DNA from: JADJLQ01 sp031417835
GTDB lineage: Bacteria; Bacteroidota; Bacteroidia; Chitinophagales; Saprospiraceae
DNA: 64,000 nt
Assembly (NCBI GenBank): GCA_031417835.1
Contig: JANOWJ010000165.1
Coordinates: 83,019-147,018 of the forward strand
Reading direction: 5' to 3'
Shown piece by piece: positions 1 to 8,734 of this stretch. The position numbers were made by a program, and so were the translations under genes. Under the pieces are notes generated by a model. The model did not search any database. It was not told the origin of the DNA and saw only the letters and a list, made by a program, of their open reading frames with translations. The first letter of the stretch is position 1, and each line of letters begins with the position of its first letter.

Positions 1-47
1 AAGAATTAGCGAAGAGGACCAAAATAAGAGCTAGAAGAAAAAAATAG
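1..47 (+). CDS. rpmC: 50S ribosomal protein L29 (C-terminal end, partial)
   Basis: Only the last 14 codons are inside the window, a basic tail ending RARRKK and a TAG stop. The frame is open from base 3. L29 sits at the peptide exit tunnel of the large subunit. The identification rests on position: L29 precedes S17 in the spc operon of almost all bacteria, and the basic tail fits the family. The start lies outside the window. Confidence 0.7.
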   Translation, partial: ELAKRTKIRARRKK

Positions 48-94
48 ATTTTTGAATTAACTGATTTATAAGAATCGATCTAATAATAAAGTAT

Positions 95-376
95 ATGGAG
101 CAAGATACAGCCACCAACGAAGTCAAAAGAGCCAACCGGAAGACCCGGGTCGGTGTAGTGACCAGCAATAAAATGGAAAAATCCATCACGATCTCTATAG
201 ATCGTAAAGTGAAACATCCAAAGTATGGTAAATTCCTCCATAAAACCACGAAGTACATGGCTCATGATGAAAAGAATGAGTGCAAGGTTGGTGATTTGGT
301 GAAAATCATGGAAACACGGCCATTGAGCAAAAACAAGTGCTGGAGATTAGTAGAAATAATAGAAGTAGCTAAATAA
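95..376 (+). CDS. rpsQ: 30S ribosomal protein S17
   Basis: 93-residue primary 16S rRNA-binding protein of the small subunit. The OB-fold core is recognisable (RVGVVTSNKMEKSITISIDR, then HPKYGKFLHKTTKYMAHDE). Length is slightly above the usual 80-90 because of a short N-terminal extension. It follows rpmC and precedes rplN in standard spc order. The ATG has no Shine-Dalgarno sequence, as for most genes here. Confidence 0.97.
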   Translation: MEQDTATNEVKRANRKTRVGVVTSNKMEKSITISIDRKVKHPKYGKFLHKTTKYMAHDEKNECKVGDLVKIMETRPLSKNKCWRLVEIIEVAK

Positions 377-405
377 TTCAAATTATCTAAAAGGTCAGGC
401 ATACC

Positions 406-774
406 ATGATACAGACAGAATCAAAATTGAACGTTGCAGATAACAGTGGAGCTAAAATCGTGCAATGCATCAGAGTGTTAGGGAGTACCCGGCGTAGATA
501 TGCTGGGGTTGGTGATGTCATTGTCGTGACAGTCAAGGATGCCACGCCGAACGGCGGTATCAAAAAAGGTACGGTGTCAAAAGCTGTGATTGTAAGAACT
601 AGCCATCCGATCCACCGTAAAGATGGATCCTACATTCGATTTGATGATAATGCAGTGGTATTGCTTACTGCCTCTGATGAACCTAGAGGAACCCGCATCT
701 TTGGCCCGGTCGCCCGAGAATTGAGAGATAGAAACTATATGAGAATCGTGTCTTTGGCACCTGAAGTACTATAA
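406..774 (+). CDS. rplN: 50S ribosomal protein L14
   Basis: 122 residues, the exact family length. L14 binds 23S rRNA near the factor-binding side and contacts L19 and 16S rRNA. The opening MIQTESKLNVADNSGAK and the later GTRIFGPVARELR block are diagnostic. It lies 29 bp after rpsQ within the spc operon and will be co-transcribed with it. Confidence 0.98.
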   Translation: MIQTESKLNVADNSGAKIVQCIRVLGSTRRRYAGVGDVIVVTVKDATPNGGIKKGTVSKAVIVRTSHPIHRKDGSYIRFDDNAVVLLTASDEPRGTRIFGPVARELRDRNYMRIVSLAPEVL

Positions 775-807
775 TGAAATAATATTTACATTCGAAAGTA
801 AAGCCCA

Positions 808-1158
808 ATGATAACTAAATATAAAAATACGATCAAACGATTCACGCCGAAATTGAATTTGAAAAAAGGAGATCAGGTTATCGTGATATCTGGTGATGAA
901 AAAGGCAAGAAGGGAGAAATTCAGAAAGTGATCAAAGAATCACTTAAAGCAGTAGTCACGGATATTAATCTGGTAAAGAGACATACCAAACCTACCAATA
1001 ACAATCCCGGTGGAATCAAAGAAATACCTGCACCGATCTTATTATCAAAATTGAAATTGGTAGACCCTAAAACAGGTGAGCCTACCAGAGTAGGTAGAAG
1101 GATCGAAGCCGGCAAATCGGTTCGATACGCAAAAAAATCTGGTCAAACGATTAAGTAG
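808..1158 (+). CDS. rplX: 50S ribosomal protein L24
   Basis: 116 residues, slightly longer than E. coli L24. L24 is an assembly initiator that binds the 5' domain of 23S rRNA. The N-terminal KOW motif (KKGDQVIVISGDEKGKKGEI, roughly residues 20-39) is clear, followed by a basic C-terminal half. It lies between rplN and rplE, and only 8 bp separate it from rplE. Confidence 0.97.
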   Translation: MITKYKNTIKRFTPKLNLKKGDQVIVISGDEKGKKGEIQKVIKESLKAVVTDINLVKRHTKPTNNNPGGIKEIPAPILLSKLKLVDPKTGEPTRVGRRIEAGKSVRYAKKSGQTIK

Positions 1159-1166
1159 TTTTTATT

Positions 1167-1724
1167 ATGAAATATACACCAAGATTAAAAAAACAATACG
1201 CCGAATCTGTCGTTCCGAAATTGACAGAACAGTTTAAGTATACGACTATTATGCAAGTGCCTAAACTGCTTAAGATTTGTATCAATGAAGGCGTAGGTGA
1301 AGCGACTCAGGATAGGAAGACTGTTGATATAGCCTTAGCGGAGATTTCGACGATCACTGGCCAAAAAGCGGTCCCTACTAAATCCAAAAAAGCAATCTCA
1401 AACTTTAAATTGAGAGAAAATATGGCGATTGGAGCAAGAGTTACCCTTCGTGGGGACATTATGTATGAATTCCTCGATCGACTGATTTCTGTTGCTTTAC
1501 CTCGGGTTCGTGACTTTAGAGGTGTAAATGATAAAAGCTTTGACGGTAGGGGCAATTACTCTATGGGCATCACTGAACAAATCATTTTCCCTGAGATTGA
1601 TCTCGATAAAATCAGCAAAATAGCGGGTATGGATATATCTATTATTACTTCAGCCAAAACCGATATCGAAGCACATGCTTTGTTGTCAAGTCTTGGATTA
1701 CCATTCAAAAATCAAAAAAATTAA
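1167..1724 (+). CDS. rplE: 50S ribosomal protein L5
   Basis: 185 residues, close to the usual 179. L5 binds 5S rRNA and forms part of the central protuberance. Conserved blocks include KICINEGVGEATQDRK, GQKAVPTKSKKAISNFKLRE and GRGNYSMGITEQIIFPEID. It is the fourth gene of the spc cluster and is separated from rpsN by 12 bp. Confidence 0.98.
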   Translation: MKYTPRLKKQYAESVVPKLTEQFKYTTIMQVPKLLKICINEGVGEATQDRKTVDIALAEISTITGQKAVPTKSKKAISNFKLRENMAIGARVTLRGDIMYEFLDRLISVALPRVRDFRGVNDKSFDGRGNYSMGITEQIIFPEIDLDKISKIAGMDISIITSAKTDIEAHALLSSLGLPFKNQKN

Positions 1725-1736
1725 TTACTTGATATT

Positions 1737-2006
1737 ATGGCAAAGAAATCAGTAATCGCAAGGCAGAAAAAACGTGAAGTTTTAGTAGCCAAATATGCAG
1801 AGATAAGAGCTAAACTAAAAGCTGCCGGCGACTATGAAGCCTTAGATAAATTACCCAAAAATGCTTCTCCGGTCAGATTAAAAAACAGATGCCAACTCAG
1901 CGGCCGTCCAAGAGGCTATATCAGAAGATTTGGTATTTCGAGAGTGGCCTTGAGAGATATGGCGCTTAATGGCAAAATTCCGGGAGTGACAAAAGCAAGT
2001 TGGTAA
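1737..2006 (+). CDS. rpsN: 30S ribosomal protein S14, zinc-free long form
   Basis: 89 residues with a single cysteine (in RCQLSGRPRGY), so it is the C-minus form without the paired CxxC zinc knuckle found in the short 61-residue paralogue. S14 belongs to the head of the 30S subunit. The C-terminal RRFGISRVALRDMALNGKIPG block is diagnostic. The type of S14 matters for zinc economy, and L36 below is also zinc-free. Confidence 0.97.
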   Translation: MAKKSVIARQKKREVLVAKYAEIRAKLKAAGDYEALDKLPKNASPVRLKNRCQLSGRPRGYIRRFGISRVALRDMALNGKIPGVTKASW

Positions 2007-2043
2007 AATAATTAATTGAAAGCGATCTAATCAAAAGTATACT

Positions 2044-2448
2044 ATGGCAGTTACAGACACAATAGGAGATTATCTGACCCGCATCAGGAATGCGCAGTCA
2101 GCTGGTCACAGGATGGTAGAGATCCCATCTTCAAATGTGAAAAAAAGAATGACGGAAATCCTCTATGAAAACGGGTATATCCTCAAATATAAATTCGACA
2201 AAAAAGAAGGCGAATTTGAAAAGATTTTGATAGCCTTAAAGTACGACGCTATGACTCGTCAACCCATTATCCAAAAACTAGAGCGAGCATCAAGGCCAGG
2301 TCTTCGAAAGTATAGTGCTGCGGCGGATATTCCAAAAGTAGGTTCTGGCTTAGGTATAGCTATAGTCTCTACCAATAAAGGAATTATGACGGATAAACAA
2401 GCCAGAGCGCAAAAAGTCGGTGGAGAAGTTTTGTGTTATATATTCTAA
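2044..2448 (+). CDS. rpsH: 30S ribosomal protein S8
   Basis: 134 residues. S8 binds the central domain of 16S rRNA and in E. coli is the translational repressor of the spc operon. The start TDTIGDYLTRIRNAQSAGH and the end SNKG-like STNKGIMTDKQARAQKVGGE are family hallmarks. I did not find a convincing S8-binding mimic in the rplE region by eye, so regulation as in E. coli is not shown here. Confidence 0.98.
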   Translation: MAVTDTIGDYLTRIRNAQSAGHRMVEIPSSNVKKRMTEILYENGYILKYKFDKKEGEFEKILIALKYDAMTRQPIIQKLERASRPGLRKYSAAADIPKVGSGLGIAIVSTNKGIMTDKQARAQKVGGEVLCYIF

Positions 2449-2469
2449 TTATTTAAAAAACGCAGCGAT

Positions 2470-3027
2470 ATGTCACGCATTGGAAAATTGCCGATTACAC
2501 TACCAAAGGGGGTAGAAGTAAATATAGATAAAAATCGAGTTACTGTAAAAGGCCCAAAAGGTTCTATTACACAAGTGATAGATTACGATATGAAAGTAAC
2601 CCTGGATAATGGTTCTTTAATCGTAGCCAGACCTTCTGATCAGAAAAGACATAAGGCATTGCATGGTACTACCCGCGCGCTTTTAGCCAATCTGGTTAAA
2701 GGAGTTAGCGATGGGTTTAAGAAACAAATGGAAGTCGTTGGGGTTGGTTATAGAGCTACCAACACTGGCAATCTGCTGGAGATTGGCGTAGGACACTCGC
2801 ATCCGATTATGATGTACGTGCCCGACGAAATTAAAGTAGAAACTCTTACTGAAAAAGGTAAACCTCCGGTAATCAATTTATCTGGAGTAGATAAGCAGCT
2901 GGTAGGATTGATAGGAGCTAAACTTAGAAAATTTAGAAAACCTGAACCATACAAAGGAAAAGGTATCAAATATTCTACTGAGATCCTTCGAAGAAAAGCA
3001 GGTAAGGCTGCAGGTAAAGCAAAATAA
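2470..3027 (+). CDS. rplF: 50S ribosomal protein L6
   Basis: 185 residues with the duplicated L6 fold. It opens MSRIGKLPITLPKGVEV and carries the conserved GVDKQLVGLIGAKLRKFRKP and PYKGKGIKY blocks in the second half. L6 lies near the sarcin-ricin loop and factor-binding site. A Lys/Ala-rich tail ends the protein. Standard spc position after rpsH. Confidence 0.98.
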   Translation: MSRIGKLPITLPKGVEVNIDKNRVTVKGPKGSITQVIDYDMKVTLDNGSLIVARPSDQKRHKALHGTTRALLANLVKGVSDGFKKQMEVVGVGYRATNTGNLLEIGVGHSHPIMMYVPDEIKVETLTEKGKPPVINLSGVDKQLVGLIGAKLRKFRKPEPYKGKGIKYSTEILRRKAGKAAGKAK

Positions 3028-3056
3028 AATTATTCATTTGATAATTTATTTCAGAA

Positions 3057-3404
3057 ATGAAATCGACAACTAGTAAACAGAAAATTCAATACCGGATCCG
3101 TAAAAAGGTTTCTGGTGTAGCTACTCGGCCGCGACTGGCAGTATTTAGAAGTAATAAGTCTATCTATTGTCAATTGATTGATGATGCTAACGGGGTGACC
3201 CTGGCGTCAGCTTCTTCCCACAAAGAAGGTGTAGATAAAACAGTCAATAAAACGGCTCAAGCTAAATCAGTTGGGACGGTTATCGCTGCGCTGGCCAAGG
3301 AGCTCAATATTGAATCTGTGGTGTTCGACCGAGGCGGCAATCTATATCACGGAAGAATCAAATCATTGGCTGACGGTGCACGTGAAGGCGGATTAAAATT
3401 TTAA
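3057..3404 (+). CDS. rplR: 50S ribosomal protein L18
   Basis: 115 residues. L18 binds 5S rRNA together with L5 and L25. Seen motifs are RPRLAVFRSNKSIYCQLIDD near the N-terminus and VFDRGGNLYHGRIKSLADGAREGGL at the C-terminus, both diagnostic. It lies 29 bp after rplF and 26 bp before rpsE in conserved order. Confidence 0.98.
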   Translation: MKSTTSKQKIQYRIRKKVSGVATRPRLAVFRSNKSIYCQLIDDANGVTLASASSHKEGVDKTVNKTAQAKSVGTVIAALAKELNIESVVFDRGGNLYHGRIKSLADGAREGGLKF

Positions 3405-3430
3405 TATTCAGTTATTTATTATAGTATATT

Positions 3431-3949
3431 ATGGCAAAAAGAGTCGTTAAACGGGTAAAACCTGCGGAAGCCGAACTAAAAGAAAAAATGGTAGCACTCA
3501 ATCGAGTAGCTAAAGTGACCAAAGGTGGTCGTACATTTAGTTTTGCTGCGATTGTAGTCGTAGGGGATGGCAATGGTGTAGTAGGTCACGGATTGGGCAA
3601 GGCTCGTGATGTACAAGAGTCGATAGCCAAAGCAGTGGATGATGCCAAAAAGAATTTGATTCGAGTGAATATACATAAAGGAACTATTCCTCATATTCAA
3701 CACGGTAAGTATGGGGCGGGAAAGGTGTTGATCAAGCCTGCATCTGAAGGTACTGGTGTCATTGCCGGTGGAGCCATGCGAGCTGTTTTAGATATGGCAG
3801 GTGTGCATAATGTATTGGGTAAGTCTTTGGGGTCTTCTAATCCCCATAACGTAATCAAAGCGACGATTGATGCACTATCTAAGATGAGATCACCACAAGA
3901 GATTGCAGCCCAACGTAAAGTAAGTTTAAGTAAAGTGTTTAACGGTTAA
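3431..3949 (+). CDS. rpsE: 30S ribosomal protein S5
   Basis: 172 residues. S5 helps decoding accuracy and mRNA unwinding at the entry channel. The double-stranded-RNA-binding-like N-terminal domain (GGRTFSFAAIVVVGDGNG) and the C-terminal S5 domain (GGAMRAVLDMAGVHNVLGKS) are both present. Only 13 bp precede rpmD, typical of translational coupling in this cluster. Confidence 0.98.
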   Translation: MAKRVVKRVKPAEAELKEKMVALNRVAKVTKGGRTFSFAAIVVVGDGNGVVGHGLGKARDVQESIAKAVDDAKKNLIRVNIHKGTIPHIQHGKYGAGKVLIKPASEGTGVIAGGAMRAVLDMAGVHNVLGKSLGSSNPHNVIKATIDALSKMRSPQEIAAQRKVSLSKVFNG

Positions 3950-3962
3950 TTTATTAAGCTCA

Positions 3963-4142
3963 ATGGCAAAAGTTAAAATAACACAGATCAAAAGCGTTAT
4001 CGAAAAATCGGAACGCCAAAAACTCACGATCAAAGCATTAGGCTTAAGAGGCGTGCGGGATAGTGTAGTGCAGGAACTCACTCCACAGATAGATGGTATG
4101 TTGAAAAAAGTACCGCATCTTGTGACGGTGGAACATGTTTAA
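3963..4142 (+). CDS. rpmD: 50S ribosomal protein L30
   Basis: A 59-residue frame found by reading between rpsE and rplO. It begins MAKVKITQIKS, contains IKALGLRGVRDSVV (the conserved L30 core normally seen as LGLRKxxxxV), and ends TVEHV before TAA. Length equals the bacterial L30 family (about 59-60). Its position between S5 and L15 is universal in bacteria, so the assignment is firm despite the small size. Confidence 0.96.
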   Translation: MAKVKITQIKSVIEKSERQKLTIKALGLRGVRDSVVQELTPQIDGMLKKVPHLVTVEHV

Positions 4143-4164
4143 TTTATTCAAAAAGTAATAGGTC

Positions 4165-4611
4165 ATGGAATTAAGTAATTTAAAACCAGCAAAAGGCGCA
4201 ACCAAAAATAATTTCAGAAGAGGAAGAGGTTCGGCTACAGGTTCTGGAGGCACAGCTGGAAGAGGTCATAAAGGACATAAATCAAGGTCAGGTCATAAAG
4301 CAAAAAGAAATTTTGAAGGCGGTCAGATGCCTTTGCAAATGAGGCTTCCCAAAATAGGATTTAAAAACCCTGCCCGTCAGGAATATGAAGTCTTAAATCT
4401 GGATCAATTGCAACTCTTTGCTACCAAAGCAAATATTAGTCAGATTGATATTGAATGGCTCCTCAAAGAAAGAGTGATCAATCCAGGTCAAAAAATAAAA
4501 ATCCTCGGTAGAGGTGAGTTAAGCGGTTCGTTAAAAGTAACTGCGCACGCCTTCTCTGCCTCAGCTAAGAAGCTGATAGAAGAGAAAGGTGGTTCGATTA
4601 CTATTATTTAA
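4165..4611 (+). CDS. rplO: 50S ribosomal protein L15
   Basis: 148 residues. L15 is a late assembly protein of the 50S subunit. The glycine- and arginine-rich N-terminal arm (RRGRGSATGSGGTAGRGHKG) and the following GGQMPLQMRLPKIGF are diagnostic. Its stop lies 13 bp before the secY start chosen here. Confidence 0.98.
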   Translation: MELSNLKPAKGATKNNFRRGRGSATGSGGTAGRGHKGHKSRSGHKAKRNFEGGQMPLQMRLPKIGFKNPARQEYEVLNLDQLQLFATKANISQIDIEWLLKERVINPGQKIKILGRGELSGSLKVTAHAFSASAKKLIEEKGGSITII

Positions 4612-4624
4612 TTCCCCCTCCATA

Positions 4625-5989
4625 ATGAATAGTTTAATACAGACTTTAAAGAACATTTGGAAGATTGAAGAATTGCGGAAGCGTATTTTCTTCACTTTGA
4701 CCGTATTAGCCATCTTCAGATTTGGCTCCTACATCGTCATGCCTGGTGTGGTTGCAAGTCAGTTGAAGGCCGCTGCCAGCAGTAGAGGTGCCAATGACCT
4801 ATTGAATTTGGTCAATATCTACACAGGAGGTGCTTTTAATAATGCTTCGATCTTTGCGTTAGGTATTATGCCGTACATCACCTCATCCATTATCGTACAA
4901 TTGTTGGGCTTTGCATTGCCATACTTCCAGCGATTACAACAACATGAAGGGGAATCCGGTCGTAAAAAATTGAATCAAATCACTCGTATCCTTACAGTGG
5001 TGATCACTTTATTGCAGGGGGGAACCTATTTAGCATATCTCAATGCTTCTAATGCAATTGATCCAAATGTACCTAAAGGAATATTTTATTTCGTCAACTC
5101 TATTTTGTTGGCCACCGGTACAGTCGTGGCGATGTGGTTAGGTGAGCGTATTACAGATAAGGGAATAGGCAATGGCGTATCCTTGCTGATTATGATAGGC
5201 ATCATAGCTCGATTGCCTCAGGCATTGATCTTTGAAGTGCAGTCCAGATTTAGCACCGGCGGCACATTTATGTTGATCCTTGAATTGGCTGCTTTGATTA
5301 TGATCGTATTAGGCGCTATTTTGTTGGTACAAGGCGTTCGAAAGATTCCAATTCAATTTGCCAAACGAATGGTTGGTCGCACAGGACTTCCTGTGAGTGG
5401 CAATCGGGATTACCTTCCAATAAAACTCAACGCAGCAGGCGTAATGCCGATCATCTTTGCTCAGGCGATTATGTTTTTACCAGGATTTGCATTGCAATCG
5501 ATCTCCGGCAATGCCGCTTCTTCAAGTGGATTCGTGCGTGCCCTCAATGATTTTACATCTATTCCTTATAATGCGATTTATTTGGTCTTGGTGGTATTGT
5601 TTACATATGTATATGTAGCCCTTATTATCAACAGCAATCAATATTCTGAATATCTAAAAAGACAAAATGCCTTTATTCCAGGAGTAAAACCTGGGTCACC
5701 GACAGCAGAATTTATTGATACCATCACCTCAAAAATTACACTACCGGGTGCGATTATGCTCGGTTTACTAGCTATCACGCCAGGCTTGGCCAGTGCATTT
5801 GGAATCAACAATGCCTTCGCAGCATTTTTTGGTGGGTCGACCATTCTTATTTTGGTTGGAGTAGCACTTGATACTTTACAGCAGATTGAAAGTTACTTAC
5901 TCATGCGAAAATATGATGGCCTCGTAAAATCTGGCAATATCAAAGGACGCACCAGCAGCGGTATGGCTCCTATAGGGGCTGGTCAATAA
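4625..5989 (+). CDS. secY: Protein translocase subunit SecY
   Basis: 454-residue polytopic inner-membrane protein, the pore of the Sec translocon with SecE and SecG. About ten hydrophobic segments can be followed. The GIMPYITSSIIVQLL plug/TM2 region and the cytosolic loop around KRMVGRTGLPVSGNRDYLPIKLN are characteristic. The start MNSLIQTLKNIWKIEELRKR was chosen over an upstream in-frame ATG at 4589, because that one overlaps rplO and adds 12 residues absent from the family. Confidence 0.96.
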   Translation: MNSLIQTLKNIWKIEELRKRIFFTLTVLAIFRFGSYIVMPGVVASQLKAAASSRGANDLLNLVNIYTGGAFNNASIFALGIMPYITSSIIVQLLGFALPYFQRLQQHEGESGRKKLNQITRILTVVITLLQGGTYLAYLNASNAIDPNVPKGIFYFVNSILLATGTVVAMWLGERITDKGIGNGVSLLIMIGIIARLPQALIFEVQSRFSTGGTFMLILELAALIMIVLGAILLVQGVRKIPIQFAKRMVGRTGLPVSGNRDYLPIKLNAAGVMPIIFAQAIMFLPGFALQSISGNAASSSGFVRALNDFTSIPYNAIYLVLVVLFTYVYVALIINSNQYSEYLKRQNAFIPGVKPGSPTAEFIDTITSKITLPGAIMLGLLAITPGLASAFGINNAFAAFFGGSTILILVGVALDTLQQIESYLLMRKYDGLVKSGNIKGRTSSGMAPIGAGQ

Positions 5990-6018
5990 ACGAGCACATA
6001 GTTAATACGATAGTATGA

Positions 6019-6846
6019 ATGGCTTCAGGTAAAGTTAATATTCGGACAGCCGCTGAAATAGACCTGATTCGTAAAAGTTCCATTTTGGCATGTGAAGCCC
6101 TAGCCGCGGTGATCCAATTCATCAAACCTGGATATACGGGCATTGAGGCTGATCAAGTTGCAGAAGAATATATAAGATCCAGAGGTGGTTCTCCATCGTT
6201 CAAAGGATATGGGAGCCCTCCTTTTCCGGCATCACTTTGTATTTCCCTCAATGAAGCTGTAGTACATGGGATCCCTACGAATAAGCCATTTAAAAAAGGA
6301 GATGTGATTTCCCTCGATTGTGGAGCATATTTGAATGGTTATCATGGAGATGTAGCCTATACCGTCATCGTAGGAGATCCAGCTCCAGGGGTCCTTGAGC
6401 TCTGTGTTGCGACTAAAAAATCACTTTATTTGGCCATAGATCAAGCTAAACATGGCAACAGAATGGGCGATATAGGCCATGCGGTGCAATATTATATTGA
6501 GAAAGAACAAAAAATGGGCGTAGTACGAGAATTAGTGGGCCATGGAGTTGGTGAAAATTTGCATGAAGCTCCTGATGTCAGTAATTACGGCAAAAGAGGC
6601 AATGGGATCGTCTTGAAGGAGGGTATGATCCTCGCAATAGAACCGATGGTCAATCTTGGCACGAGGCAAGTGAAAACCCTGTCAGACCATTGGACTATAG
6701 TATCTAAGGATGGCAGGCCAAGTGCACATTACGAACACACAGTGGCAGTAGGAAAACAGAAGGCGGAAATCCTCACAGATCATGGGGTAATAGAAGAATC
6801 TATTAAAAATAATAAAGAATTAAGCGAAATTTCATTAAATATTTAG
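6019..6846 (+). CDS. map: Type I methionine aminopeptidase
   Basis: 275-residue cytosolic metallo-aminopeptidase removing the N-terminal Met from nascent proteins. The pita-bread fold ligands are visible: SLDCGAYLNGYHGD (two Asp ligands), GHGVGENLHEAP (His ligand region) and ILAIEPMV (Glu ligand). There is no N-terminal SH3-ligand extension. The secY-map-infA order is standard, though adk, present in many other phyla, is absent. It ends 27 bp before infA. Confidence 0.96.
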   Translation: MASGKVNIRTAAEIDLIRKSSILACEALAAVIQFIKPGYTGIEADQVAEEYIRSRGGSPSFKGYGSPPFPASLCISLNEAVVHGIPTNKPFKKGDVISLDCGAYLNGYHGDVAYTVIVGDPAPGVLELCVATKKSLYLAIDQAKHGNRMGDIGHAVQYYIEKEQKMGVVRELVGHGVGENLHEAPDVSNYGKRGNGIVLKEGMILAIEPMVNLGTRQVKTLSDHWTIVSKDGRPSAHYEHTVAVGKQKAEILTDHGVIEESIKNNKELSEISLNI

Positions 6847-6873
6847 ATATTTGCAGTCCGAAATTTTAATGGG

Positions 6874-7092
6874 ATGCCTAAGGAGGACTTGATCAAACAG
6901 GATGGTATAATTGAAGAAGCAATGTCAAACGCAATGTTTCGGGTCCATCTTGAAAACGATCACGTGATTTTGGCTACTATATCTGGTAAAATGCGAATGC
7001 ACTACATTCGACTTTTGCCTGGGGATAAAGTAGCTGTCGAAATGTCTCCTTATGATCTTTCTAGAGGCCGGATCATTTATAGATACAAGTAA
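6874..7092 (+). CDS. infA: Translation initiation factor IF-1
   Basis: 72 residues, the exact family length, one S1-type OB fold. IF-1 occupies the ribosomal A site during initiation. Conserved features are GIIEEAMSNAMFRVHLENDH, LATISGKMRMHYIRLLPGD and YDLSRGRIIYRYK at the C-terminus. It precedes rpmJ by 13 bp in the usual map-infA-rpmJ-rpsM order. Confidence 0.97.
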   Translation: MPKEDLIKQDGIIEEAMSNAMFRVHLENDHVILATISGKMRMHYIRLLPGDKVAVEMSPYDLSRGRIIYRYK

Positions 7093-7105
7093 AATCTCTG
7101 AGATT

Positions 7106-7222
7106 ATGAAAGTTAGAACTTCAATAAAAAAACGATCTGCTGATTGCAAGATAGTACGCCGTAAAGGCAAGCTCTATGTGATCAATAAGAAAAATCCAAA
7201 ATTCAAACAAAGACAAGGATAA
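7106..7222 (+). CDS. rpmJ: 50S ribosomal protein L36, zinc-free form
   Basis: A 38-residue frame read directly: it opens MKVRTSIKKRSADCKIV and ends FKQRQG before TAA. This is the canonical L36 length and C-terminus. Only one cysteine is present, so the CxxC..C..H zinc site of the C-plus form is missing. Together with the zinc-free S14 this fits the usual Bacteroidota ribosome. It lies between infA and rpsM, as is standard. Confidence 0.95.
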   Translation: MKVRTSIKKRSADCKIVRRKGKLYVINKKNPKFKQRQG

Positions 7223-7237
7223 AATTAAAAGATTGAT

Positions 7238-7615
7238 ATGGCACGTATATCCGGTATAGATCTCCCAAAAAACAAAAAAGGCTACATAGGCCTGACTTAT
7301 ATTTTCGGCATCGGCACTTCTTCTTCTATGGATATACTTGCTAAGGCTGGTATAGATCCTGAAGTGAAGGTAAATGAATGGACCGATGAGTATGTGCATA
7401 GAATCACTAAAATCATCCAGGATGAGTATAAGGTGGAAGGTATGCTCCGTTCTGAAGTCCAGATGAACATCAAACGATTGATGGATATTGGTTGTTATAG
7501 AGGCATTCGCCACAGACGCGGACTTCCTGTACGAGGTCAAAATACTCAGACCAACTCTCGGACTAGAAAAGGAAAACGTAAGACCGTAGCAAACAAGAAA
7601 AAAGTAACTAAATAA
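7238..7615 (+). CDS. rpsM: 30S ribosomal protein S13
   Basis: 125 residues. S13 forms intersubunit bridges in the head of the 30S subunit and contacts the P-site tRNA. The start MARISGIDLPKNKKGYIGLT and the C-terminal RGLPVRGQNTQTNSRTRKGK are diagnostic. First gene of the alpha-operon block, followed by rpsK after 18 bp. Confidence 0.98.
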   Translation: MARISGIDLPKNKKGYIGLTYIFGIGTSSSMDILAKAGIDPEVKVNEWTDEYVHRITKIIQDEYKVEGMLRSEVQMNIKRLMDIGCYRGIRHRRGLPVRGQNTQTNSRTRKGKRKTVANKKKVTK

Positions 7616-7633
7616 TAGATAATCCAGATTATC

Positions 7634-8020
7634 ATGTCGCAGGTAAAAAAAGCTAAAAAAAGAAAAGTATCCGTTGAATCAGAAGGCATAGCCTATATCC
7701 TTGCTAGTTTCAATAATGTGATTGTTACGATTACAAACAAACAAGGACAAGTCGTTTCCTGGTCATCATCGGGTCGAGAAGGATTTAGAGGATCTAAGAA
7801 AAATACGCCCTTTGCTGCTCAAAAAACAGCCTCTCATGCCGCCACCTTAGCCCATGAGGCCGGAGTGCGGTCAGCGGATGTATTTGTCAAAGGTCCTGGT
7901 AATGGGCGCGAGGCAGCTATAAGAGGCATCAATGATGTAGGCATTAAAGTATTGACGATCACAGATACTACGCCAATTCCTCATAACGGTTGTCGTCCTC
8001 CTAAAAAGCGAAGAGTATAA
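7634..8020 (+). CDS. rpsK: 30S ribosomal protein S11
   Basis: 128 residues. S11 lies on the 30S platform next to the Shine-Dalgarno/anti-Shine-Dalgarno helix. Conserved blocks are ASFNNVIVTITNKQG, WSSSGREGFRGSKKNTPFAAQ, VFVKGPGNGREAAIR and PIPHNGCRPPKKRRV at the very end. Standard position between S13 and S4. Confidence 0.98.
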   Translation: MSQVKKAKKRKVSVESEGIAYILASFNNVIVTITNKQGQVVSWSSSGREGFRGSKKNTPFAAQKTASHAATLAHEAGVRSADVFVKGPGNGREAAIRGINDVGIKVLTITDTTPIPHNGCRPPKKRRV

Positions 8021-8060
8021 TTATTGAAATTATTTATTACCACAGAGATTAAAATTCATT

Positions 8061-8672
8061 ATGGCAAGATATACAGGTCCAGTTACCAAAATAGCAAGAA
8101 CATTTGGCGAGCCTATTTTTGGGCATGACAAAGCTTTTGACAAAAAGAAATACCCTCCGGGACAACATGGTCCTTCTCGGAAGAAAAAGCAAAAATCTGA
8201 CTATGCAGTTCAATTAAAAGAAAAACAAAAGGCCAAACATACGTATGGCTTGCTCGAACGACAATTCAGAAAAACGTTTGAATTGGCTACTCGCAAACAT
8301 GGAGTCACAGGTACAGTATTGCTTCAATTGTTGGAATCTAGATTGGATAATACAGTATACAGATTGGGTATAGCACCCACCCGCAGAGCAGCTCGTCAAT
8401 TAGTGTCTCACAAACACATAGCTTTAGATGGCAAAATAGTAAATATACCTTCGGCATTATTAAAGCCAGGCAGTGTAGTGGCTGTCAGAGGAAAATCAGC
8501 AAATCTTGAACACATACAAAGTCAGGTTCATGTTAAATCAGATATTCGTAAGTCACCATGGTTAGAATGGAATCCTTCGCGATTGGAAGGTAAATTTTTA
8601 ATTTATCCAGAGCGTGACATGATCCCAGAAAGAATCAATGAACAGCTGATCGTGGAATTGTATTCCAAATAG
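8061..8672 (+). CDS. rpsD: 30S ribosomal protein S4
   Basis: 203 residues. S4 is a primary 16S rRNA-binding protein and, in E. coli, the repressor of the alpha operon. Seen are the N-terminal ARYTGPVTKIARTFGEPIF, the RKKKQKSDYAVQLKEKQK region and the S4 RNA-binding domain (RLDNTVYRLGIAPTRRAARQ, LVSHKHIALDGKIVNIPS). The N-terminal zinc-binding cysteines of some S4 proteins are absent. Confidence 0.98.
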   Translation: MARYTGPVTKIARTFGEPIFGHDKAFDKKKYPPGQHGPSRKKKQKSDYAVQLKEKQKAKHTYGLLERQFRKTFELATRKHGVTGTVLLQLLESRLDNTVYRLGIAPTRRAARQLVSHKHIALDGKIVNIPSALLKPGSVVAVRGKSANLEHIQSQVHVKSDIRKSPWLEWNPSRLEGKFLIYPERDMIPERINEQLIVELYSK

Positions 8673-8734
8673 TGGCCTGCTGATCAATGTTAGTTGGATT
8701 TTCATTTTTTTCAAATTAAGAGTTAATCGAAATT